64,000 nt of DNA, taken from contig JADLSH010000343.1 of the NCBI GenBank assembly GCA_016169945.1, positions 208,088 to 272,087 on the forward strand, given 5' to 3'. The stretch comes from Trachythela sp. YZ-2020. Lineage: Eukaryota > Cnidaria > Anthozoa > Malacalcyonacea > Clavulariidae. This document shows, piece by piece, positions 17,058 through 25,664 of this stretch. The notes under the pieces were generated by a model. It did not search any database. It was not told the DNA's origin and worked only from the letters and a program-made list of their open reading frames with translations. Made by a program: the position numbers and the translations under genes. Numbering within the stretch: the first letter of the stretch is position 1; the number at the start of each line of letters is the position of its first letter.

Positions 17058-17441
17058 TTTAGTTCTTTGTGTTTTCATGGATTTAATCATGCCAGCAAAT
17101 CTGGAGTTGAGTGAGCTTTTTAGCTCATCATTGATATCTAGATTTATCATTGCTTTATTCATACAGTAAAGCCACTGATCTACATTTTCGTCACTGAGAA
17201 TAAAACGTCTATGATTTAACTCTAACCATATTGCGTTTACGTATTGATCACCAAATAATTTTGGCCCACCCAACCATTGGGATAAAAATTTATATAGTTT
17301 TTTCCTTGTGGAAATTAATTTCTTTGGATGAAGTTCACGCAAGTCTTTTACATAGGGGTCACTTTCCATGACATCATAAAATTCATTAGCTAAATTTTTA
17401 ACAGCTGTAAGACTACCTAACTGTTCAAATAAAGAACTCAT
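17040..17441 (-). CDS. Group II truncated haemoglobin-like protein
   Basis: A 133-residue globin of the 2-on-2 type. The pattern LYKFLSQWLGGPKLFGDQY followed by LNHRRFILSDENVDQWLYCM matches group II (HbO/YjbI) truncated globins; the His in NHRRF is the expected proximal haem ligand. The family binds oxygen or NO and is often linked to oxidative or nitrosative stress. Its C-terminus (ATPSG) is encoded inside the terminator hairpin. Tag lies 36 bases upstream on the same strand, so the two may be co-transcribed. Confidence 0.85.
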   Translation of the reverse strand: MSSLFEQLGSLTAVKNLANEFYDVMESDPYVKDLRELHPKKLISTRKKLYKFLSQWLGGPKLFGDQYVNAIWLELNHRRFILSDENVDQWLYCMNKAMINLDINDELKSSLNSRFAGMIKSMKTQRTKATPSG

Positions 17442-17476
17442 GTTGATTTATACCCGTTCGGTCCTGCTAACCTATT

Positions 17477-18043
17477 TTAAGTATTTTTTTGTTTATAACA
17501 AAAACAATCCGTAGTGTGATCATTAACCATACCAACCGCCTGCATAAAAGCATAACAGATCGTTGTTCCCATAAATTTGAAACCACGCTTTTTCAAATCT
17601 TTGCTCATGGCGTCTGATTCTTTGGATGTGGCGGGAACTTGTTTGAATGTTTTCCATTTATTGATAATCGGCTTACCATCAACAAACTGCCAAAGATAAT
17701 CGCTGAAGCTTTGCCCTTGTGCTGTGATGTCTAACATCGCTTTTGCATTCGTCACGGTACTATTTACTTTTAAACGGTTGCGGATGATGCCGGGGTTTTC
17801 TAACAGTTCTGCAATCTTCTTTTCATCGTATCTGACTATTTTTTCCGGATCGAAATTATCGAAGGCTTGTCGATAAGCTTCGCGTTTTTTTAACACCGTG
17901 ATCCAGCTCAGTCCAGCTTGTGCACCTTCTAGGATAATCATTTCAAATAATTTCTGATCGTCGTAAACAGGAATGCCCCATTCTTGATCGTGGTATTGGA
18001 TATAGAGATCGTTATCGGCGGGAACCCAGGTGCATCTTTTCAT
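17477..18043 (-). CDS. tag: DNA-3-methyladenine glycosylase I
   Basis: A 188-residue base-excision repair enzyme that removes 3-methyladenine from alkylated DNA. Family hallmarks are the N-terminal RCTWVP with zinc Cys4, YHDQEWG with a zinc His, EGAQAGLSW (the helix-hairpin region) and the C-terminal NDHTTDCFCY with the remaining His and Cys ligands. Length and motif order are normal for Tag. It is upstream of the globin gene on the same strand. Confidence 0.95.
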   Translation of the reverse strand: MKRCTWVPADNDLYIQYHDQEWGIPVYDDQKLFEMIILEGAQAGLSWITVLKKREAYRQAFDNFDPEKIVRYDEKKIAELLENPGIIRNRLKVNSTVTNAKAMLDITAQGQSFSDYLWQFVDGKPIINKWKTFKQVPATSKESDAMSKDLKKRGFKFMGTTICYAFMQAVGMVNDHTTDCFCYKQKNT

Positions 18044-18100
18044 TTTTTTATCTCTGATTAGGAAAAGTTTTAACTATTTAGATGGTTGATAATTTAGTGG

Positions 18101-18220
18101 CTTCGTTCGGAGATCCTTCGCTATGCTCAGGATAACACCTGTTTATTTTTGTCATCCTAATGACCTCAGACATCACAGCCTTATGTCATTCTGAGCATAG
18201 CGAATAATCTCATGAACGAA
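18101..18220. repeat. AGATCCTTC-family fold-back repeat
   Basis: The left arm CTTCGTTCGGAGATCCTTCG... (from 18101) is the inverse of the right arm ending ...ATAATCTCATGAACGAA (18220). The arms contain GCTATGCTCAGGAT and its complement TTCTGAGCATAGC. It lies between the WYL regulator and tag, both on the minus strand. Related copies are at 32105-32184, 61419-61482 and, degenerate, near 1131. Confidence 0.75.
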
Positions 18221-18224
18221 ACCT

Positions 18225-18932
18225 TCAACACTGTCTCGTTTGTATTTCAATCAAGTCATTTAAAGTTCGTCCGGGCACTTCCGGATAGCGTTCTTTGCAA
18301 ACATTAAAAGAACTCATGCGATCAAGACGAAAAACTCGAAAATCTTCACGTAATTCGCACCAAGCACCCAACGTCCACACAGTGCCCCAGAAAAAGAGTC
18401 CCAGCGGCCAGATGGTTCTGCTGGAATCTTCTCCATCTGCTCTTGTGTAATCAAACTGTACTTTCAAATGTTTATCTACAGCATCACGTGCTTTACCCAT
18501 ATTCAAAGCAACGTTTGGTGGAAGCCGCATCATCGGTGAAAACAGGTTCGTGCGATCAAATTGTTTTTTAAGCGGATCAGGTAACACAGATTCTACTTTG
18601 TTTAGGACGCGATCAGCCGCTTTGGCTAAGCCGGGATCTGCCCAGCTATTAACAAGACGCGCCCCCAGAATCAATGCGGCCAGTTCTTCCTGGCTGAACA
18701 TTAATGGTGGTAAGTCAAAACCACGTCTTAAGATATATCCGACACCCGCCTCACCTTCGATGGGCACACCTGATAATGACAGATCTTGAATATCTCTGTA
18801 GATAGTGCGCTCGGATACTTGCAGCTCTTCAGCTAGCCATTTTGCTGTAGTGATCCTGCGGGTGCGAAGGAACTGCACGATCTGAAATAATCGATCTGCA
18901 CGTCTCACATTTGTCCTCTCGAAGTTGTCCAT
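18225..18932 (-). CDS. YafY-type HTH/WYL-domain regulator
   Basis: A 235-residue transcription factor. The N-terminal DeoR-like helix-turn-helix spans about 10-55 (LAEELQVSERTIYRDIQDL), a linker with GVGYILRRGFDLPPL follows, and the C-terminal part (about 145-225) is the WYL ligand-sensing domain, with the variant WTLGAWCELREDFRVFRLDRM. WYL proteins sense small molecules or nucleic acids. I choose the ATG at 18932; a TTG two codons upstream is possible. Confidence 0.87.
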   Translation of the reverse strand: MDNFERTNVRRADRLFQIVQFLRTRRITTAKWLAEELQVSERTIYRDIQDLSLSGVPIEGEAGVGYILRRGFDLPPLMFSQEELAALILGARLVNSWADPGLAKAADRVLNKVESVLPDPLKKQFDRTNLFSPMMRLPPNVALNMGKARDAVDKHLKVQFDYTRADGEDSSRTIWPLGLFFWGTVWTLGAWCELREDFRVFRLDRMSSFNVCKERYPEVPGRTLNDLIEIQTRQC

Positions 18933-19018
18933 ACCCAAGTGACTTAGGTATAGGAGTAGACTAACTTAACCATCCTGACAGCATTATGTCAGTAGTCTGT
19001 CATGGCCTTATTTTATCT

Positions 19019-19558
19019 TTATATATCAGCTACTTTTTTGATCATAATCTGTATGCTCGGCGTTAAACCTTCTCCACCTGCCTGTAGCCAGTCATTAATT
19101 TCTGTTGTAGCAAACCACCGGCCTTCGTCGATCTCATCTGCATTCAGTTCAAATGGCCCTTCATGAATCGTTTTATAAACCTGGCAAAATTCCATACCCG
19201 TATCAGGCGTTGCATCTAGCATAAAAAGTTTTTCAGGCGTGTCTTGCAATGCTATGCCCAGCTCTTCTTCCATTTCTCGCAAGACGCAATGGTCATAGCT
19301 TTCACCTGCATCCACATGCCCTGCCGCTGAGGTATCCCAATAGCCCGCGAATTCATCCTTGCTCATGGATCGTTTTTGTAAGAACAGGTCACCCTGTAGA
19401 TTGTAGATTAAAATATGTACCGCACGATGACGTAGCCCCTGCGCATGGATTTCTCCGCGCTTTTCCTGGGTAACTATTTGATTCTTCTCATCAACCACAT
19501 CCAGTAATTCATTTGCGACCTGGCTTTTCTGGCTAATTTTTTGGGAACTATTTTTCAT
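19019..19558 (-). CDS. Nudix hydrolase
   Basis: A 179-residue cytoplasmic Nudix protein. The full Nudix box is present: GHVDAGESYDHCVLREMEEE then LGI, which coordinates Mg2+ and hydrolyses nucleoside-diphosphate-linked substrates. N-terminal HRAVHILIYN and FLQKRS, and a downstream FAGYWDTSAAGH, resemble the YfcD/Idi-like group. The start is the ATG at 19558; a GTG at 19570 adds four residues. It is divergent to apaG with 44 bases between. Confidence 0.9.
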   Translation of the reverse strand: MKNSSQKISQKSQVANELLDVVDEKNQIVTQEKRGEIHAQGLRHRAVHILIYNLQGDLFLQKRSMSKDEFAGYWDTSAAGHVDAGESYDHCVLREMEEELGIALQDTPEKLFMLDATPDTGMEFCQVYKTIHEGPFELNADEIDEGRWFATTEINDWLQAGGEGLTPSIQIMIKKVADI

Positions 19559-19602
19559 AAGTGAGTCCACATTAAAGCACTAACGATGCTATTATCCAAT
19601 CT

Positions 19603-19983
19603 ATGATTGATATAGAAAACCAGATCGATATCTCTGTGAAAACGGCTTATGTTGAATCGCAATCATTACCTGAGAAGAGCCAATATGTTTTCAGTTATAC
19701 CATTACGATTCAAAACATAGGAAATATCCCCGCAAAGCTGCTGAATCGTCACTGGATTATCACCGATGCAAACGGAAAGATTGAAGAGGTGCGTGGCGAA
19801 GGCGTAGTTGGTGAGCAACCTCATTTACAGCCTGGCGAAGGCTTCCGCTATACCAGCGGTGCAATTCTGGAAACTACTACTGGCTGTATGGAAGGCACTT
19901 ACGAAATGCTTAACGATAACGACCACGTGTTTTCCGCAGAAATTCCAGCATTCTCCTTATCTGTGCCTAATGCATTGCATTAA
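19603..19983 (+). CDS. apaG: ApaG-domain protein
   Basis: A 126-residue single-domain ApaG protein. The family core is complete: YVFSYTITIQNIG, LLNRHWIITDANG, VRGEGVVGEQPHLQPGE and GCMEGTYEM. The fold is a fibronectin-like beta sandwich of uncertain role, linked to Co2+/Mg2+ resistance in enterobacteria and similar to F-box-associated domains. It is often next to ksgA/apaH, which are not present here. The next gene starts 20 bases downstream. Confidence 0.95.
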   Translation: MIDIENQIDISVKTAYVESQSLPEKSQYVFSYTITIQNIGNIPAKLLNRHWIITDANGKIEEVRGEGVVGEQPHLQPGEGFRYTSGAILETTTGCMEGTYEMLNDNDHVFSAEIPAFSLSVPNALH

Positions 19984-20002
19984 TTATTATAGTAACTAGA
20001 CA

Positions 20003-20311
20003 TTGAAAAAAACCGCTTCAAATAAGAAACTTACACATTGGTTTTATGCAATTGCGGCAATGGTGCTTTATGCTCAGTCTGCATCGCTGTGTCATGCACT
20101 GGAACATGAGTTTCACAAAAACTCTGAAATCTGTGTCGTTTACTCTGTCGTAGAAAACAACAGTATCGATGACAAGATCAATCTTGTCTCGCCTGATTTT
20201 AGTATTGACTCGAACGTTCTCCACGAACAAGTTCATTCAGTCAATATTCTCAACACTCAGACTCGTTTCTATTCAATCCGTTCTCCCCCCTTTTTTTCCT
20301 TAGCTAACTAA
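20003..20311 (+). CDS. Small exported His-containing protein before a metal-uptake operon
   Basis: A 102-residue protein started by TTG at 20003, with an N-terminal membrane or signal segment (HWFYAIAAMVLYAQSASL) and then CHALEHEFHKNSEICVVYS, which carries Cys and three His/Glu and could bind metal. It ends SIRSPPFFSLAN, the R-x-PP ending seen in small proteins (DUF2946-like) beside metal-transport genes. The ribosome binding site is weak. It is directly upstream of the porin-like gene and probably belongs to the same regulon. Confidence 0.55.
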   Translation: MKKTASNKKLTHWFYAIAAMVLYAQSASLCHALEHEFHKNSEICVVYSVVENNSIDDKINLVSPDFSIDSNVLHEQVHSVNILNTQTRFYSIRSPPFFSLAN

Positions 20312-20418
20312 ATCTAAATAAATCTAAATAAATTTACCGTTATTTTTTGATGCGCTCCTGCTCGCTATTTCGCGTGGAACGCAATGTATAGCTATAAAAA
20401 TAGCTATGAGGAAAAACA

Positions 20419-21780
20419 ATGAACAAGATCACTCGCCTGTGTTTAGCACTAGTGCTTTGTGCACCACTATCATCCCTGTCAACTGAAACCACTGATCCGC
20501 TTGAAGAGCTGAGACAGGAAATCCAACAACTTAAATCATCTTATGATCAGCGGTTGAATGCGCTTGAAGAACGCCTGGAGGTTGCCCAGAAAGAAGCGAC
20601 TCAAGCAAAGAAAGAACAACAAGAGAACACGAAAACTGCCCACCGACCAATGCAAACGGAGAATAGTTTTAATCCCGGGATCAGTTTAATTCTGGATGGT
20701 CAATACTCTGGATATTCTCGTAATCCGGAAAACTACACGCTGCCGGGTTATGCCCTCGGCGGCGAGGCAGGTCTAGCTGATGAAGGCTTTTCTCTCGGCG
20801 AAAGTGAACTGACTGTCAGTGCCAATGTCGATAGTAAGTTCTATGGTGAAGCCACGATCGCACTGGCCAATGAGGGTGGTGAGACTGAAGTTGAACTGGA
20901 AGAAGCGTTTATTCAAACCATTGGCTTAGGCCACGGCTTTACCATCAAGGCTGGTCGCTTCTTTTCTGCTATTGGTTATTTAAACCAGCAACATGCCCAC
21001 GCCTGGGATTTCGCCGATGCGCCGCTGATCTATCGTGGTTTATTTGGTGATCAGCTCAAGGAGGATGGTTTACAGGTCTCCTATCTGCTGCCTACAGATC
21101 AATATTTTCTGATTGGCGCAGAAGTGGGTAACGGGCAGAATTTCCCCAGTGTCGGTAATAATTCGGGTATTGGTGATTGGACTATTTTTGTTAATACCGG
21201 TGGTGATATTGGCATTAACCATAGCTGGTTGGCTGGCCTTTCTCACTGGCAATCTGATCCGGAAGGTCGCGAAAGTGCAGGCAATAACACACCTTCCTTT
21301 ACTGGTGAAAGCAAGATCAGCAGCGCCAGCTTTGTTTATAAATGGGCACCAGATGGCCAGTTTCAACAACGTAATCTGAAGCTACAGGCTGAATATTTTC
21401 TCCGTCAGGAAGAAGGTAATTACGAGTTAGTGGATACCGCACAGACAAGTACTTTTGATGGCAAACAGTCAGGCTTCTATGCAGAGGCTATCTACCAGTT
21501 CAGGTCACAGTGGCGCACAGGTATTCGTTATGACTATCTGGATAGCCAAGTTGATGACTTGGGAAATACGGGGATAAATTTTACTGTTTTAAGCGATTCC
21601 GGGCTTCTGAGTAACGGCCATCATCCAGAACGTTTTAGCGTCATGCTGGAATGGTTACCGAGTGAGTTTAGCCGCATCCGGGCACAGTTTAATCATGATC
21701 AATCCTACCAGGATTCTGACAACCAGCTCATGCTGCAATATACCCATAGTTTGGGTAAGCATGGCGCTCATCAATATTAA
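20419..21780 (+). CDS. Outer-membrane porin-like protein of a metal-uptake operon
   Basis: A 453-residue protein with a signal peptide (MNKITRLCLALVLCAPLSS), an N-terminal coiled coil at about 25-75 (LEELRQEIQQLKSSYDQRLNALEERL) and a C-terminal beta-barrel of alternating strands ending LMLQYTHSLGKHGAHQY. The coiled-coil plus barrel layout resembles trimeric porins of the OprO/OprP or zinc-regulated kind. GAGG precedes the ATG. Its stop is 16 bases before the substrate-binding-protein gene, so it likely lets a metal ion cross the outer membrane for that system. Confidence 0.75.
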   Translation: MNKITRLCLALVLCAPLSSLSTETTDPLEELRQEIQQLKSSYDQRLNALEERLEVAQKEATQAKKEQQENTKTAHRPMQTENSFNPGISLILDGQYSGYSRNPENYTLPGYALGGEAGLADEGFSLGESELTVSANVDSKFYGEATIALANEGGETEVELEEAFIQTIGLGHGFTIKAGRFFSAIGYLNQQHAHAWDFADAPLIYRGLFGDQLKEDGLQVSYLLPTDQYFLIGAEVGNGQNFPSVGNNSGIGDWTIFVNTGGDIGINHSWLAGLSHWQSDPEGRESAGNNTPSFTGESKISSASFVYKWAPDGQFQQRNLKLQAEYFLRQEEGNYELVDTAQTSTFDGKQSGFYAEAIYQFRSQWRTGIRYDYLDSQVDDLGNTGINFTVLSDSGLLSNGHHPERFSVMLEWLPSEFSRIRAQFNHDQSYQDSDNQLMLQYTHSLGKHGAHQY

Positions 21781-21796
21781 TTTAAGGACAAACAAC

Positions 21797-22705
21797 ATGA
21801 GAGCACTACTGGTATTATTTTTGTTGTCTTTTGGTGGGCTGCACACCAGTGCAGCCTCCGCAAAACTCAATGTCTTCACTTGTGAACCAGAATGGGCGGC
21901 ACTGGTTCAAGAATTGGGAGGTGATCTGCTGGCAATATCCATTGCGACAGCAGCCACGCAAGATCCCCATCATATTCAAGCCCGGCCAAGCCTGATCGCA
22001 AAAGCACGAAAGGCTGATCTGCTAATTTGTAGCGGCGCTGAGTTAGAGGTGGGTTGGCTACCTTTACTTCTCCGTAAAGCGAGTAACCCAGCTATACAAC
22101 CGGGAGCTGCCGGACACTTTATGGCAACGAGTGTTGTGCCATTATTAGGGCAACCAGAAAAGCTGGATCGTAGTGAAGGCGATATCCATGCTTCGGGTAA
22201 TCCGCATATACAAACTGATCCCCATCGGATCGCACAAGTTGCCATTGCGCTTAAAGAAAGACTGATCGAAATTGATCCCGGCAATAGCCAACTCTATGAG
22301 CAAAAATACATGGACTTTGCTGAACGTTGGGAGGCTGCAATCTCAAGGTGGGAAAAACGAGCGGAGCCACTTAAGGGGAAAACGATCATTGCCAACCATG
22401 ACAGCTGGCCTTATCTAGCTGAATGGTTGTCATTGGATATCACAACCTTTCTGGAACCGAAACCTGGCATTCCACCGACCACTGAATACCTAAGCCAATT
22501 GGTTTCACATGCAGAGCAACAATCCCCTGCTTTGATTATTTATGCAACTTATGAAGATCCGCGTGCTGCGAACTGGCTGTCAGAACGAACTGATATCACC
22601 GCTTTGAAACTGCCCATCACAGTGAGTGAGGCAGAAAATTCAGCAACGCTATTTACGTTGTTTGATCAGATCATCGAACGAATGCTTGGCACAATGAAAG
22701 AATGA
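21797..22705 (+). CDS. ZnuA-like metal ABC transporter substrate-binding protein
   Basis: A 302-residue periplasmic protein of the cluster 9 (ZnuA/TroA) family. The start at 21797 follows AAGGA and gives a proper signal peptide; the frame's upstream 45 codons overlap the porin gene in another frame. Likely metal ligands are His in PHHIQARPS, His in GNPHIQTDP, and acidic or His residues in ANHDSWPY and TYEDPRAANW. It lacks the His/Asp-rich loop of classical ZnuA. Metal may be Zn2+ or Mn2+. It overlaps the permease gene by 4 bases. Confidence 0.85.
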   Translation: MRALLVLFLLSFGGLHTSAASAKLNVFTCEPEWAALVQELGGDLLAISIATAATQDPHHIQARPSLIAKARKADLLICSGAELEVGWLPLLLRKASNPAIQPGAAGHFMATSVVPLLGQPEKLDRSEGDIHASGNPHIQTDPHRIAQVAIALKERLIEIDPGNSQLYEQKYMDFAERWEAAISRWEKRAEPLKGKTIIANHDSWPYLAEWLSLDITTFLEPKPGIPPTTEYLSQLVSHAEQQSPALIIYATYEDPRAANWLSERTDITALKLPITVSEAENSATLFTLFDQIIERMLGTMKE

Positions 22706-23496
22706 TGGATGGCCTTTCAACTCTCAATACCCTGGACATCCTCGACCGTCTGGACATTCTGGCGCCAGCATTTGTTGCTGGCCTCCTGGTTTTATCAACC
22801 CACGTTCCCCTTGGCAAAGAAGTGCTTAAGCGCGGGATTATTTTTATCGATCTTGCGATCGCACAGATCGCAGCATTAGGCGTGATCGCCGCCTCGCTTA
22901 TTGGTTGGGAAGCGGGTAGTTGGCAAGTACAAATTGCGGCGGCGAGTAGTGCAGTAGTGGGAGGTTTATTACTCAACTGGATGGAAGATCATTTCTCTAA
23001 ATCCTTAGAAGCGATCATCGGTGTCATTTTTATTCTGGCAGCCAGCACCAGTGTTTTGCTGATGGCGAACAACCCACATGGCGGCGATCATCTACAAGAA
23101 TTATTAGTCGGGCAGATCCTGTGGGTCGGTTGGGAACAACTTATCCCCATCACACTATTGAATCTAACATTATTGACCTTGTGGTTTGGATTTAGAGACA
23201 GAATAAAAAGCATTGGCTTTTATGTGATCTTTGCCCTGGCTGTGACAGCATCGATTCAATTGGTTGGTATTTATCTGGTTTTTTCCAGCTTGATTATCCC
23301 TGCTTTGGCGAGTCAGAACGCAAAGAGTTTTAAGGCCTCATTATTGATTGCTTATACGGTAGGAATCTTGGGCTATTTATCTGGTTTGATAATTTCATCC
23401 ATTACTGATCTGCCCAGTGGGCCGGTAATTGTCTGGGCACTGGTGGTATCCGGATTACTGATTGGATTCTCTGGAGGGATTTTTCGGCGAAAATAA
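22702..23496 (+). CDS. ZnuB-like metal ABC transporter permease
   Basis: A 264-residue integral membrane protein with about seven to eight hydrophobic helices. Landmarks of the ZnuB/MntB family are the N-terminal STHVPLGKEVLKRGIIFIDLAIAQIAALG and the late GIYLVFSSLIIPALAS. ATGA overlap with the substrate-binding-protein gene shows coupling. No ATP-binding (ZnuC) gene follows or precedes; it must be elsewhere if the transporter works. Confidence 0.88.
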   Translation: MMDGLSTLNTLDILDRLDILAPAFVAGLLVLSTHVPLGKEVLKRGIIFIDLAIAQIAALGVIAASLIGWEAGSWQVQIAAASSAVVGGLLLNWMEDHFSKSLEAIIGVIFILAASTSVLLMANNPHGGDHLQELLVGQILWVGWEQLIPITLLNLTLLTLWFGFRDRIKSIGFYVIFALAVTASIQLVGIYLVFSSLIIPALASQNAKSFKASLLIAYTVGILGYLSGLIISSITDLPSGPVIVWALVVSGLLIGFSGGIFRRK

Positions 23497-23518
23497 AGAG
23501 AGCTTGCTTGAGCAAACG

Positions 23519-23710
23519 ATGATCCCGTCAATCAACTATGGATTCCTTCCTTATTTTCTGGCCGCAGGAAAACATATTACTCAGGATATTCCAGTCATCA
23601 TTACTAAAACAATGTTACGTTTTCCTGATATTGATTACGAAATCTCAAGCCATCTGGGTGCTAATCTGGATCTCCCAGCGATGGTTGCAGGGTCATTACT
23701 TAAAAAGTAA
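23519..23710 (+). pseudogene. C-terminal half of a CbiX-like sirohydrochlorin chelatase (probable remnant)
   Basis: The 63 codons from the ATG at 23519 read LPYFLAAGKHITQDIP, then FPDIDYEISSHLGANLDL and end at TAA. That is the pattern of the second half of a CbiX/CbiK-type chelatase domain (PYFL-x-GxHvxxDIP and hLGxxxxL). The N-terminal half with the metal-binding His is missing and the upstream sequence is the permease gene end, so the piece looks truncated. Its reading frame is intact, so expression of a short protein cannot be excluded. Confidence 0.6.
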
Positions 23711-23878
23711 CTCCAAATCAGCTTCGATTTTTTATATAATTCCATATCTTTACTATTCAAATTTATGTCCTATTAGATCAACAGCATTGTTCATACCTCT
23801 GCGTTAACGAATATAAGTTCACTCCATAACGTAGCTACATGTGATCTAACAACTGTTCAAAAAACAAGGAGTCATCGA

Positions 23879-24901
23879 ATGAATTTTCGCGCAACTTATT
23901 GTGCTCTTATCGTTTTTCTATCTTTAAGCATCCCTGCTGTTCAGGCGGACGAAATCCAACTGACCAATGGAGATAGGATCACAGGCAAAATTGTCAATAA
24001 ATCCTCTGATAGTCTGGTCGTTAATACCAGTTTTGCCGGGGAGATCTCAATTAAGTGGAGTGCCATAGCGGGACTTACATCAGAAAAACCCGTCAGCATA
24101 CAACTTGATGATGACACCTTGATCAAAGGCAAACTCAACATTTCTGACGAAGATACGATCCTGCTCAGCACAGAACAGGGTGAAGAAACGAAAAGTATTT
24201 CTCTGGCCCAGATCAAAGCGATTAATCCACCCGCTACTAAACCAGACAAAATAAAATACAGCGGCATTGCTAATGTGGGAGCCTACAAATCAGTCGGTAA
24301 TACCGATAATCAATCCGTCCATCTTGATGGTGAAGTTGTCGCAAGAAAAGCTGATAACCGCCTGACGCTGGGGGCGGCCTATAATCAGGCAAGCGATAGC
24401 GGTGTAGAAAGTGCCAATAATGCGCTGGCCTACGCACAATACGATCACTTCATTAGTGACAAATGGTATGCCTACGGCAACACTCTTTTTGAAAGGGATA
24501 AGTTCCAGGATCTGAAATTACGTAGTCAGATCGGTACGGGTCTTGGTTATCAATTCTGGGAAGATGAAATTACTAGCCTCTCACTCGAAGCGGGCCCCAG
24601 TTATGTGAATGAAGACTTTTTCACCGCCGAAGACAGAGATTTTGCCACCTCCCGCTGGGCATTGGATTATGATCGCTGGTTCTATAAAAAGGCGCTACAA
24701 TTTTTCCACTTTCATGAAGGCATCGTGCCATTCGAAGATTCAAGCGATCTCAATATTCGCTCAAGAACTGGCTTACGTGTTCCTCTTATTAAAAAATTCA
24801 CAATTACCGCAGAAGTGGATCTGGATTACGACAACAAACCTTCACCGGGCAACGCCAGATCAGATACTAAATATCTGTTAAACGTTGGGTATCAATGGTA
24901 A
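23879..24901 (+). CDS. DUF481 outer-membrane protein (YdiY-like)
   Basis: A 340-residue exported protein. The signal peptide ends AVQA. Residues 24-120 are two small beta repeats of the LTNGDRITGKIVN kind, and 125-340 are the DUF481 beta-barrel (SGIANVGAYKSVGNTDNQSV through a terminal YLLNVGYQW ending in aromatic Trp, the outer-membrane signature). Related proteins such as E. coli YdiY are of unknown function and often salt- or acid-induced. A strong inverted repeat (24937-25005) follows. Confidence 0.87.
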   Translation: MNFRATYCALIVFLSLSIPAVQADEIQLTNGDRITGKIVNKSSDSLVVNTSFAGEISIKWSAIAGLTSEKPVSIQLDDDTLIKGKLNISDEDTILLSTEQGEETKSISLAQIKAINPPATKPDKIKYSGIANVGAYKSVGNTDNQSVHLDGEVVARKADNRLTLGAAYNQASDSGVESANNALAYAQYDHFISDKWYAYGNTLFERDKFQDLKLRSQIGTGLGYQFWEDEITSLSLEAGPSYVNEDFFTAEDRDFATSRWALDYDRWFYKKALQFFHFHEGIVPFEDSSDLNIRSRTGLRVPLIKKFTITAEVDLDYDNKPSPGNARSDTKYLLNVGYQW

Positions 24902-24936
24902 ATCTCTCTAATTGATGCAGAGATTATCGTACGTGC

Positions 24937-25005
24937 ACAGGCAGTTCTTTTATATATCTAAAGGACTAAGGGAAGTTCCATGCCAAGGATGGCATAACTG
25001 CCTGT
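24937..25005. repeat. Inverted repeat downstream of the DUF481 gene
   Basis: ACAGGCAGTT (24937-24946) pairs with AACTGCCTGT (24996-25005), and inside lies ATGCCAAGGATGGCAT, a second small dyad. It may act as a terminator or be an RNA structure; there is no clean T-run. Confidence 0.55.
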
Positions 25006-25100
25006 ATCTATTTTAGACCAGCTACGACATAGAAATATAGCATAACGATGGCGTGTCAAAGCACAGCCACTACAACTAAACAAGGATGCTAACCAATTCC

Positions 25101-25454
25101 TTATGTTTTTATTCCAGCTTCCTGTAGTTCTGCATATAACTTTGCAGAATGTCGTCTAGCCGACTCATGAAAGGAGTTGGAAGGACCAACATCTTCGTAA
25201 ACAGGGTCACCAAAATCATCTTCTGCAATGATCTCTTTACCCTGCACATAAGGTAGCGAGGTCTCTATTTCATCCAGCCCTGTGGCAATAAGATCCGCCA
25301 CAATCTCTTCGCAGGTAAAGTTAGGATAAAGATCACTCAAGGCCATCAGACGTGCTGCATCACTGACAGACAAACGGACTGAAAACTGCCGTTTAGTCAG
25401 ACAGGGTTTTGCTACTGTTTCCCACTTAGATAACAGTTCTTTTATTCTTTGCAT
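25101..25454 (-). CDS. Conserved hypothetical protein
   Basis: A 117-residue acidic protein. The centre SVRLSVSDAARLMALSDLYP then EEIVADLIATGLDEIETSLPYVQG looks like a ribbon-helix-helix-type arrangement, followed by a conserved IIAEDDFGDPVYEDVG. Similar proteins are widespread in Pseudomonas and relatives (sometimes labelled type 1 pili tip component, without evidence I know of). GGAAGG precedes the ATG. Function unknown. Confidence 0.8.
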   Translation of the reverse strand: MQRIKELLSKWETVAKPCLTKRQFSVRLSVSDAARLMALSDLYPNFTCEEIVADLIATGLDEIETSLPYVQGKEIIAEDDFGDPVYEDVGPSNSFHESARRHSAKLYAELQEAGIKT

Positions 25455-25664
25455 AATGCCAACCTTCCATTTTCTTTTGTTATTGTCTTATTGCAACTCT
25501 CATCCCATTAAGAGTCTCGACATTCTTGCTTTGATGGTATCTCCTTAATTAAGTATATCCAGTGTTTTGAAATTTGCCTGTTTGATTACAATTTTTGTCC
25601 TGAATGGAGAAAAAAACTTTCTTAACATGTTGCGTTCGACTACCTTTATCTACCCTGGTCTACC

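Noticed and set aside
21070..21369. 99-codon minus-strand frame
   Set aside because: Antisense shadow of the porin-like gene.
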